Part shown: positions 10,909-18,523 of the stretch, piece after piece
Position numbering within the stretch: position 1 is the stretch's first letter
Layout of the letters: every line of letters starts with the position of its first letter
Source: Phoronis ovalis
Lineage: Eukaryota; Phoronida; Phoronidae
Assembly: GCA_028565635.1 (NCBI GenBank)
Contig: JAOXYB010017253.1
Location: 1-18,779, forward strand
Direction: 5' to 3'
DNA: 18,779 nucleotides
Program-made: the position numbers and the translations under genes
The notes under the pieces: generated by a model
Seen by the model: the letters and a program-made list of their open reading frames with translations, nothing else
What the model was told of the DNA's origin: nothing
The model's database searches: none

Positions 10909-11792
10909 TTATGTATCATCTGTATACTCCATTATTTTGTCTTCTAATCCTAGAGCAATAGCTTTATCAATGACTTGTTCCATACCCCTCTTGTCACCTT
11001 CTTCACTCAATAATTCCAATAAAACTGACATAAGGAGAGCTTTCTGTTTCCTTTTAATGAATGGTAATTCACACAAGTATTTAAGTACGCTAATGCGATT
11101 GTTACATACTTTGTACTTATGTGTTTCTATTTCATTCACAGCAACTCTTAAACGTGAATAAATCTCAGTGCAATTTTGTTCCATGTGTGTTTCTGAATCA
11201 CTGTTAATTTTTCCATTAACAACAGTTGCAACTGATTTCGACTTTTTGTGCATATTATTAGAGGCATCCGATAATCCAGGAGTCAAAGCACTTTCTTCTT
11301 CTGCAGCAATACTTTCTCCCATCATTTCAGTATTGAAATAGGAATAGTCACTAATATTGGATTTGGAATTATCACCCATATGATTAATAATATCAAGCAT
11401 TTCGGGACTCAAAGCACTTTCATCCTTGGATGTGTCAAGGATACCAAAAACCAACTTGTCAGCCTTTTCAAACTGTTCACACAAAACACAGCACTTCCAT
11501 AGTCCAACTAAAGGATCAAAATCCCCTACTTTTTGACAATCTTGTACGAATTCTTCTAACTTGTATAAATGTCCCGGAAAATCTTGTAGGATCATGATGG
11601 TGAGATGCATAAATAAGATATCAATAGTACCAAAGTCTCTAGTTGAATAATACATAAGCTTCATCACATCCACACCTGAAACATAGGCATATAATATTAT
11701 AATATATGCTGAGATAGGAGATTCTGTTGGAATAACACCATTTTGATTAATAACTAAATATTCAGCCAGATATATAGCCTTTATCACTAGAT
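10909..11792 (-). CDS. Mitochondrial PPR/LRPPRC-like protein, exon 2 (C-terminal)
   Basis: This exon encodes the last ~293 residues of the two-exon gene and ends in TAA at 10911-10909. It is the longest open frame in the window and cannot be explained by chance. The first part (LVIKAIYLAEYLVINQNGVI...) consists of paired amphipathic helices with PPR-like hydrophobic spacing. A region around CQKVGDFDPLVGLWKCC then CEQFEKADKLV resembles helical repeats of LRPPRC-type mitochondrial RNA-binding proteins. A low-complexity acidic/Ser linker follows, with the motif (D/E)ESAL(S/T)P..D..N.M...SKS present twice (11424-11359 and 11298-11233). The C-terminus returns to helical sequence (KQKALLMSVLLELLSEEGDK) and ends EYTDDT. 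The acceptor is uncertain: TTAG|AT at 11793 restores the frame from exon 1, as does CTAG|TG slightly downstream, while the stronger-looking CACAG at 11803 would not. The family call is by resemblance only. Confidence 0.7.
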
Positions 11793-12665
11793 CTAATTTC
11801 CACTGTGGCAATCAACCGTAATTTTATGCTCCTTTTTTTCTGGTTCAAGGTGATTGATGGCATAATGTAATTAAATCCCCAAGCTAAATTAAGTTCTGTG
11901 ATTTTGCTAGACAAGTCTAAGAATCTCTATACACCTGCCCAATGATTCTATCTCAGACTGTGTAACTTACTTTGTTTTAAATTAAATCAAAATTTGTTTT
12001 AAATTAAATTATTTCAAGAAAAAAAGGCACATGCATAAGGCCACACCAAAATTAAAAGTTGTTCAATGGGTGAAAGCCCTTAAAAACCAAGTCGGTAGGG
12101 CTTTTTTGTGCTAAAATAACGATTCGATTGTCACAGGCATCATGCTAGTACAACTGAAATGGCAGTCACTACAAACTAGTAGATTCGTTGCCAGGATGTG
12201 CATGCTCATACATAACGATGTCATCATAACTATTCCACCATCTACTCATGAAAAGCCATTGTTTTCACGCAGTCTCCAATGGACTTTAGTCAATATCCAA
12301 GCAAGAACAAACATCCATCTCTACAGCTTTTACCTAAGATCTATCCGTTGCTGGAACATATATTACCACAGGACTTAGTATGAACAGCAAACAGAAGTTG
12401 ACAAATTCCGCACAGATCAATTAACAGCCTTCAATATCAGCCAACAATATATGACCGTACCAACTGGTAGTTATGATAGACCAAGACTCGGCAGCACATC
12501 TGGTTGGCCATCAGATGGCGCATATACACATACATTTATTAGAGATTACTGCCCAAGCAGCAGTCATTTTATCCAGCACAGTACCTACACTCATGCACCA
12601 TTAGTTTTTACCCTTAGCATGACATCGCAAGATCCTGCTAAGTACCAATGTAGAAGTAGAATTAC
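11793..12665 (-). other. Intron of the PPR-like gene
   Basis: The donor is AAG|GTAATT (12666/12665), a strong match. The in-frame acceptor is TTAG at 11796-11793, preceded by only a weak pyrimidine tract. All minus frames contain stops through most of this 873-base interval, and no additional exon with good splice sites was found; a 26-codon open piece around 12594-12517 lacks a donor. The interval contains a spaced duplication of a 17-mer beginning TTTGTTTTAAATT (11971-11987 and 11993-12009). Open plus-strand frames here (12142-12378, 12451-12750) have no recognised content. Confidence 0.55.
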
Positions 12666-13176
12666 CTTCACTGAGTCGACCACTGTTATAGTAACCATCC
12701 AGAAGACTTTGGTAGTACGTATTAGCAGAGCACAATTTATTATCAAATAAACTGTCTTTGATGTTAAGGAGAGCGTCTACTTCTCCTAAATTTCCCAGTT
12801 GTTGTAATAAATTCACGACAGTGCTTCCTGAAGGTGGGCTATTCCTTTCCAGAGATTGAGAGAGAACTTCAACTGCTTCATCAATTCTCCAAGCTCTCAT
12901 TAGTTTAGATAATTGTTTGTCTACTTTAATAAAGGCATCATCACAGCATGATCTAAGCAATAGGCTGGGTATGTTCAACGCCTGAATCAACGGGAAGTTT
13001 CTCGTTGTGAGGGCTGGTGATGCAGAGAGACTAAGCCTACGACTAGCAATTCCTTTTATAACCAGGAACCTAGTTTCAGATGTTAATATGACATCGCATA
13101 CTGGTGTATATCTCTTGCTTATTGCAAATATCCTATTCACATGCTTCATCGAAAATATAATGATACCTAACACCAT
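12666..13176 (-). CDS. Mitochondrial PPR/LRPPRC-like protein, exon 1 (N-terminal)
   Basis: The first ATG after an in-frame upstream stop is at 13176, in strong context (AGGATGG). A second in-frame ATG is at 13149. The N-terminus is rich in Arg, Lys, Ser and hydrophobic residues and almost free of acidic ones (MKHVNRIFAISKRYTPV, later ASRRLSLSASPALTTRNF), which is the hallmark of a mitochondrial targeting peptide. Then come helical repeats: VDKQLSKLMRAWRIDEAVEV, followed by LSQSLERNSPPSGSTVVNLL and a segment ending TYYQSLLDGYYNSGRLSE. The hydrophobic and small-residue spacing fits pentatricopeptide motifs, which bind single-stranded RNA in mitochondria. Within animals the closest resemblance I can recall is to LRPPRC, but LRPPRC is about 1,400 residues, so this ~464-residue protein would be a short relative or another mitochondrial PPR family. 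The exon ends GAA G|GTAATT in phase 1, and joining to 11792 keeps the frame (SE-D-LVIK). Confidence 0.65.
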
Positions 13177-13464
13177 CCTTATTCTTGATTTACTTGCGCA
13201 CCTCCACCAAAAAGAACTTGAGTACCCCCAGTATAGGTTCAGTGTAGATGTGTAAATAAATAATTAGATATCCTCAAACTGTTTTTGTGCATTCCGCCAT
13301 GTTTTTGTGGGGTTCCCCTGTTACCAAATCGAGGCTGGTGGGAATTCCTTCTGGCATCGGGGACTATAATATACAGGGTTATGTAATATATATGTAATAT
13401 ACCCAACGCGGGCTAATAAAAAGCCTCTATATTCGGGTCTAATAATGACTACTAACTTAACTAA

Positions 13465-13687
13465 CTTATAGGGGGGTTTTCGCCAGCAGCGAGCATTGGG
13501 GTCTGTTAAGTCAGACCAGCGAGCATTGGGGTCTGTTAAGTCAGCGCAGGCGGCAGCGAGCATTTGTTTTCAAATTTTTCTCTTTTTTCGACGTTTTTTT
13601 TCTGGTTGTTAATTTTTCTTGTTATTAAAGTGCGAGTAGCGAGCATTGTCGATTGCACATTGGGGTCCCCTAGCTACCCCCTCAATG
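13465..13687 (-). mobile_element. Small repeat element with GCGAGCATT words, right copy (inverted)
   Basis: GCGAGCATT occurs at 13489, 13519, 13556 and 13639. The first two lie in a 30-bp tandem pair, each reading CAGCGAGCATTGGGGTCTG then TTAAGTCAG. The block starts near TTATAGGGGGG and ends AGCTACCCCCTCAATG, so its ends match those of the block at 8542-8750 when reverse-complemented, and the inner order (GGGGGTAG, AATGCTCGC words, TTAACAGACC, CCCCCTATA) is the same. TAACTAA occurs on both sides (13458-13464 and 13688-13694), a possible target-site duplication, although the left flank is itself repetitive (ACTAACTTAACTAACTT). No protein is encoded. Confidence 0.55.
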
Positions 13688-13789
13688 TAACTAAGAAACT
13701 TAGCCAACCAGACTGGTCTGGGGAACGGATATTATGGGAAACAGACTCTGTGGGTGCTCCTGTCTGCAAATGACCAGCATTCTATCTAA

Positions 13790-14280
13790 GGTCATCCGCC
13801 ACCACCCCTGGAGCTCACTTAAAAAAAGTCGGGTACGCATGCTTGTCCGAAAAAACGGGGGTAAGGGTACCCTTTTCGCCGTTCGACGGGGTTCCCGGGA
13901 ACCCCATTTAGGGGTCGATTTTGGCAAATGTAACTTCCCGTTAGGGGTTGGTTTTTCACGTACACCTCCCGTTTAGGGGTCCTTTTTTTCAGTGGGAGTA
14001 GCGAGCATTACCTTTTGGCGACCGTTTTGCATTTTCTTTTAAATTTAGTGTATTATTTTGTTTCGACGACGTTTTTTTTTTGGTTGTCGATTTTTTTGTG
14101 AACCGTTTTTATTTTTTTGGCTTGTTAATTTTTCAGAAAACTTCCCGTTTAGGGGTACTACCTTTTTCAGCAAAATCCCCCGGGCTTATTTTGCACCCTA
14201 CGGACCAGCATGGGTACCCGACTTTTTTTTCAAGTGAGCCACCCGGGCCACCACCTTGCAAGGTGGATGACCTTAAATAA
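13790..14280. repeat. GC-rich palindromic repeat patch
   Basis: The composition shifts to G/C runs alternating with T tracts. A perfect 18-bp palindrome, GGGGTTCCCGGGAACCCC, lies at 13888-13905 and a perfect 16-bp one, CCACCTTGCAAGGTGG, at 14251-14266. The word CCCGTTTAGGGGT or a close variant occurs four times (13902-13915, 13937-13948, 13968-13980, 14144-14156). A fifth GCGAGCATT is at 14001-14009. The tract CGACGTTTTTTTTCTGGTTGTTAATTTTT (split across 13589-13618) recurs in altered form at 14067-14093. This appears to be an extension of the same repeat family as the block at 13465. Short open frames on both strands here are by-products of the repeat. Confidence 0.5.
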
Positions 14281-14860
14281 GTCACCAACCTTGGAACTTT
14301 CTAAACGTAATTAACCCTCCCAAATGATTTATTTATTAAGCATGAAAAAAATCCTTTTTTCTCAAATTTCAGCTGATAGCTGAGATTATTTCAGCTGGCA
14401 GATGCAGTTTTGCCGTATATTCAGCTGGTTGGTGAACTTAAATAAAAAATATGTTGCTTTGCTATATATATTAGGCGAAAAAGCTTCTGTATAGATAACA
14501 TTGGGTCTCAAAAGCAGAGGAAAACAAGGAAGCATCAAAGAATTGTTTCTATTCTTACATAAACAGCTGTAGAGTAGACCACAATAGTATAACCCCTTTC
14601 TAAGAGAACTCCAAGATTGTTTCAGATCAAAAGTCCTGAATAATCAATTCCGGTCAGCTTATGGAAGAATCACCACTAGGCCTCAGACACCTGTGTCACG
14701 ATAAACTTTTGAGCAATAACAGATACCCTTCAAAAAAATGTCCACTAATGCCTGATATTATAGTGTCATAACATACACGCTTTTCTGTGTGGATGTGAAT
14801 GTTTATTTATATGTATATGTTTTTTTTTATATGTGAGCTTTGTCTTGTATGTCAATTATT
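14281..14860. other. Unassigned spacer
   Basis: AT-rich sequence with no open frame worth calling. It contains a loose repetition of TTTCAGCTG (around 14368, 14389 and 14419) and ends in a short TATAT/T-rich tract just before the inverted-end element. Nothing else is visible. Confidence 0.4.
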
Positions 14861-14903
14861 AGGGTTGCTCCTATAAGGGAGCAAGCCTATTGGTTTTGTA
14901 CGA

Positions 14904-14948
14904 TTTCTTTCTTCTTCTTCTTTTTCTTTTTTTTCTTTTTCTTCTTCC
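14904..14948. repeat. Polypyrimidine (TTC/T)n tract
   Basis: An uninterrupted run of T and C (TTTCTTTCTTCTTCTTC and T-rich extensions) lies between the left hairpin of the element and the first internal repeat. It is a simple-sequence tract. On the other strand it would be a polypurine run. Confidence 0.8.
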
Positions 14949-15062
14949 AATTAATTTTCAGCAAGCTATATCTCGAAGACGGTTACTGCTGGGGACATGA
15001 TACTTCAGGTGTGACATGCCCAGGGTAGGCCATTGTTGACCTTGAAGTCAAAAGTCATTTGG

Positions 15063-15075
15063 AGGTCAAAGGTCA
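15063..15075 (+). promoter_or_regulatory. Perfect DR1 nuclear-receptor-type motif
   Basis: AGGTCA A AGGTCA is the exact direct repeat with 1-base spacing that RXR/HNF4-type receptors bind in animals. It occurs in the first internal repeat of the element. Cognate variants are at 15323-15335 (AGGGCA A AGGTCA), 15590-15602 (TAGTCA A AGGTCA) and 15832-15844 (AGGTCA A AGTTCA), and DR2 forms at 15304-15317 and 15571-15584. The matches are visible in sequence; any binding is inference. Confidence 0.35.
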
Positions 15076-16000
15076 AATTTTTAAAAGTGCTCAAAATGTT
15101 CACAAATGATGGTGCCAACTTACGACAAAGTAATTTTGATGAATTTTTAAAATATTTCAGTATTTAAAAAAAAAATTTTTGGCATGTTTTCAATTAATTT
15201 ATTGATCTTTCAATTTTCACTAAGCTATACCTTGAAGACTTTTACAGTTATGGACACGGTACTTGAGGTGTGACATCTGTACCAGATACCATTGTTGACC
15301 TTGAGGTCAAAAGGTCATTTGGAGGGCAAAGGTCAAATTTTGAAAAAAATTCAAAATGTTGTAAAATGATTGTATTGAGTTACGACGAAGTATTTTAGAT
15401 GATCTTTGATAATATTTCGGTACTAAAAGGTTTTATTTTTATTTTTTGGCATCTTTTCAATTAATTTGTTGATCTTCAAATTTTCACTAAGCTATATCTC
15501 GAAATCTGTTACAGTTAAGGAAATGATATTTGAGGTTTGACATCCTCAGCGTAGACCATTGCTGATCTTGGGGTCAAAAGGTCACTTAGTAGTCAAAGGT
15601 CAAAATTCTAAAATTGCTTGAAATATTCCAAAATGATGGTATTAGGTAATAAAAAGGTCATTTTGATGACCTTTTAGAATATTTAGGTATTAAAAGGTGA
15701 ATGTTTTTAACCATCTTTTAAATTAATTTTATGGAAGAAACATACTGCAAGGCAAAGTGTTTAGTCCAATAGTGTTTGTGCTTTGACATATGACAGTCCG
15801 GGGTTGACCTTGATGTCAAAAGATCATCTGGAGGTCAAAGTTCAAACTCTCAAAATTCAGAAAGCATAGAAGTCAAGAAGTCCCAGACAATGAATTTCTA
15901 TTATTTGTTGAAAAATTCAAAAATGATGTTGAAAGGTGATTTAGAGATCAGGTAACGTTCATAAAAGCCAATATGAGCAACCCTGCCTTTGCTAAAAGGC

Positions 16001-16800
16001 TATCTAGTTTTCTTTTGTTTCTGTACGTATTTTTCTGCTTTATAATGCTTTTTAATTTCCCGTCTTCACCCAGCGTCTTCAACTACGTACATGAAGTAAA
16101 CGAGTATTGAACTGAGCAGGATGCTCCCTGGATGGTCCCGGAATATAGTCGGGTCATTTCAAAACTGAAAATATTATCATTGTACTGAATATTACTTGAA
16201 CCGATAGGTAGATACTTTTAGAAAACACTAAAAGTTTTTTGAGTATATTTAATATGTGCCGTCGGAGAAAATTCTAAATTTTAGCTATTAAGCGATTTCT
16301 ACGCAATCATGTGTAGAGATTTTGAAAAGTAGCATTGAAGCGTTCAGAAATAATGTAAAAACAAAGTTGTTATCCAGTAGGCACAATCCATAGCATAACT
16401 CCATCCGTATTAAGATCTGTTGTACTACTTAATGTCGTAGGTGTCAGATACCAAATCACTGAGAAAAAACCATCTATAGTTTACTTTTTTAATACTAAAG
16501 GGAAAGCGACATACCAACCATTCTAAATATGGCTAACTTTGAATTTTCTTATGGTAGATTTTTTGTAAATAAATGTGCTTTCAATACCCTGTATTGAAAG
16601 TCCACCCACGTTGAATGCAACCAAGCGCCACCTATTTTTAGTTTATTTGGAAGTGCTATTTCGCTCTGAGCATGTGAACATGTGAATAGGATGATTAAGT
16701 AACTAAAATTAAATTATTGATGCTCCATGAATAACCTGTCTGTTGGCTCATTAAAAACAAAATAATAGAGCGTCTATATCTTAATGTGCTCATCTGAGGA
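16001..16800. other. Unassigned spacer
   Basis: No gene, repeat block or regulatory site can be supported. The reading frames are short, and no paired splice sites or family motifs were seen. Confidence 0.4.
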
Positions 16801-16884
16801 GAGGCCCGGAAGAGGTGTGACATATATCACGAGTAAAGGGGACAATTTAGAAAAAGCAAAAACTTTGGCGAGGCATAAAGCCAC

Positions 16885-17024
16885 CGGAGTGGGTCACTTG
16901 TGTAAAGGGTGGGTCACATGTGCGAACATAGGGTTTTAAAAAAGACCATAAACGCGTATATAGCCTGCTATATAAAAAAGCACCCCTTTGATAGTCTTAT
17001 AGGACTGGCTTAAAAAGTGACCCT
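16885..17024. repeat. Short repeat cluster around GGGTCAC
   Basis: TGGGTCACTTGTG and TGGGTCACATGTG lie 20 bases apart (16890 and 16910). The second contains the palindromic E-box CACATGTG (16915-16922). The inverted form AAGTGACCCTTT follows at about 17016-17027. This may be an imperfect stem or a degraded transposon, with no clear boundary. Confidence 0.35.
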
Positions 17025-17082
17025 TTGACAGACCTCGCTCGGTAAAAATCATCAAAAGTAAACACGTACGTTACCGCGCGGG

Positions 17083-17124
17083 TTAAGCCACCCTGATTAA
17101 GCCAACCTGATTAAGCCACCCTGA
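17083..17124 (+). repeat. Three tandem copies of a 14-mer
   Basis: TTAAGCCACCCTGA, TTAAGCCAACCTGA and TTAAGCCACCCTGA follow one another without gaps, with one base changed in the middle copy. It is a small minisatellite. Confidence 0.85.
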
Positions 17125-17214
17125 TTTTTCGCATCTAATGGTGAAAAACATGCATCTGTATACATACCTTTTGGCAGGACTGCATTCCTTGTAAAAGGAA
17201 CACCTTACTTGCCA

Positions 17215-17230
17215 ATATTTGGCCAAATAT
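17215..17230. repeat. Perfect 16-bp palindrome
   Basis: ATATTTGGCCAAATAT reads the same on both strands. It may be a dimeric-protein site or chance; it is 550 bases upstream of the CXorf65-like exon. Confidence 0.4.
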
Positions 17231-17512
17231 ACACCATTAACGCGGAACGTGTTTTCGTTCGCGAATGTGTTCGCGCCCTGATTTCAGGCGCACGTTTAAC
17301 ATGCATGAAGTATTAAAAAAATGTTTTTCAACAAAAATACCTATCCGATTAGAAAATTCAAACTTTCACCGATTTGGTTTGTCAGCCGTTTTCACTTTAG
17401 TATTGAAAAGATAAACTAGATATGTTTTTTCTTGGTGATATGGGACCCAACATCTACGATATAAAATAGTGAAATAGACCTTAACGTCTGTTAGCTGAGA
17501 AGGAAAGGAACA

Positions 17513-17698
17513 CTAACGGACGGATTTATTCTGACTGACTCCAACCCCCAAAATAATATGAGTATCTCCATCCGTCTCCTCAGACGTAGTATTCCACCGC
17601 TTTTTAAACTTTTTCAGCTTTAATTTAACTTCAACGTCTTTCACAACATAGAGTGTCACCCCCTTATCGGAACAACGCACGGGGCAATTATAATTCAT
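17513..17698 (-). CDS. Possible small hypothetical protein
   Basis: A 61-codon frame from an ATG (17698) to TAG reads MNYNCPVRCSDKGVTLYVVK then DVEVKLKLKKFKKRWNTTSE and a Gly/Val-containing tail. Its residue make-up is less AT-driven than most short frames nearby and includes a lysine-rich stretch. I do not recognise it and see no splice sites that would extend it. It diverges from the plus-strand exon at 17780, with only about 80 bases between them. It may be chance. Confidence 0.15.
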   Translation of the reverse strand: MNYNCPVRCSDKGVTLYVVKDVEVKLKLKKFKKRWNTTSEETDGDTHIILGVGVSQNKSVR

Positions 17699-17779
17699 AT
17701 ATATAGTTTAGCAAAATGTTGAAACCTATATGGTTTTATGTTTATATTGTATTGTTGACAATTTTTAAATAATCTTTAG

Positions 17780-18131
17780 ATATGGTACTGGTGCTCAGCT
17801 GCACGTGAACGCAAACTGCACTATTGGAATGTTTTTGAAGTATGTAAATAAATGTTGTAACAAGGAGATTGCTATTGCTCGGCGGAGGTCCAGTTCAGCT
17901 GATTACATAGAAGCGGAGTCTGCCGATCAGATAGGCTTTATATGTCAAGTAAAAGATGTGGAACACGCATTTAATCCTGATGCGTCACACAGTAAACTAT
18001 TGAAAAGAAAACTATCGGCAACAGAGAGTCGAAGTACTACATCGGTCTCGCCCCTGCCTTCATCGAGCCCCACGCCCAGCCAAGTTGGGAGCCAAACTAT
18101 TCACATTTGCTCCAATGGTAGTAGTATATAA
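17780..18131 (+). CDS. Exon of a CXorf65/C22orf15-like protein (partial)
   Basis: After a good acceptor (pyrimidine-rich, ending TCTTTAG at 17779) the frame opens as A|TAT GGT ACT... and reads YGTGAQLHVNANCTIGMFLK, then YVNKCCN. This fits the start of the uncharacterised CXorf65/C22orf15 family, whose N-terminus has the pattern (h)xYGxxxxxxVNxxCxxxxLLxxI and an Asp/Glu-Ser-Ala/Gly-rich strand shortly after. Here the second part may correspond to DYIEAESADQIGFICQ. The rest is a Ser/Pro/Thr-rich tail (STTSVSPLPSSSPTPSQ) to a TAA at 18129-18131. The function of the family is unknown. A small first exon ending in a phase-2 donor (for example ATG...CG|) is expected upstream on the plus strand but was not found. 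The last part could instead be read through from a missed donor. The match is short. Confidence 0.4.
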
Positions 18132-18344
18132 CTATTTTCTCTAGAATTTTCACAATCAACAAACCGTCACAGATTAATAGTCATACTGTTTTTCTTCTTA
18201 TAATTATATGATGTTCTCTAATGGAAATCTGATTATATTTTCACTCCTAGCGATAAAAGAGTGCTTAAGAGAAAAGAAAAACGCGTTCTTAACAAACAAA
18301 GTCTGTTGAGTGACGGTTAGCATTTAACACTTGTTTCAAGAGAG

Positions 18345-18377
18345 CTCAGATCTGGGGCTTAGATCCGGGGCTCAGAT
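18345..18377 (+). repeat. 13-bp tandem repeat, 2.5 copies
   Basis: CTCAGATCTGGGG, CTTAGATCCGGGG and CTCAGAT follow one another with two substitutions. It lies in the presumed 3' flank of the CXorf65-like gene. Confidence 0.75.
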
Positions 18378-18445
18378 ATTTTTTACTAACCCTTTAATTG
18401 ACCAGAAAATAGCTTACATGTTAAAAACATAAACAATGTGTGCAA

Positions 18446-18451
18446 AATAAA
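18446..18451 (+). terminator. Candidate polyadenylation signal AATAAA
   Basis: A canonical AATAAA lies about 315 bases after the stop codon at 18131, with a T-rich stretch (ATATTTTTTG) following. A second AATAAA is at 18518-18523. Either could serve the plus-strand CXorf65-like gene. Confidence 0.4.
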
Positions 18452-18523
18452 TATTTTTTGTTAGCAAAGCTGAGCTGTGGGACGTAAGAAGCTCTGAAAT
18501 TTGAATGAACTGCTTATAATAAA

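Larger units (their letters stand above)
14861..16000. mobile_element. Inverted-end element with four ~260-bp internal repeats
   Basis: The left end reads AGGGTTGCTC (14861-14870) and the right end carries its exact inverse GAGCAACCCT (15975-15984). A further ATTGG/CCAAT pair lies inside. Both ends also fold locally: GGGTTGCTCC with GGAGCAAGCC (14862-14887, one mismatch) and GCCTTT with AAAGGC (15985-16000). Between them, four diverged copies of one sequence follow, anchored on AATTAATTT at 14949, 15192, 15459 and 15721, with spacings of 243, 267 and 262 bases. Each copy has AAGCTATATCTCGAA-like sequence (not in the fourth), TTGACCTTGA, GTCAAAAGGTCA and GGAGGTCAAAGGTCAAA-like stretches. No protein is encoded. 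A non-autonomous transposon or satellite-like element is likely. Confidence 0.6.

Noticed and set aside
12142-12750. Two plus-strand open frames inside the PPR-gene intron and exon
   Set aside because: They lie antisense to a better-supported gene, with no family match or splice sites.
13564-13976. Overlapping open frames on both strands
   Set aside because: They follow the repeat words and palindromes, overlap each other on opposite strands, and encode low-complexity sequence.
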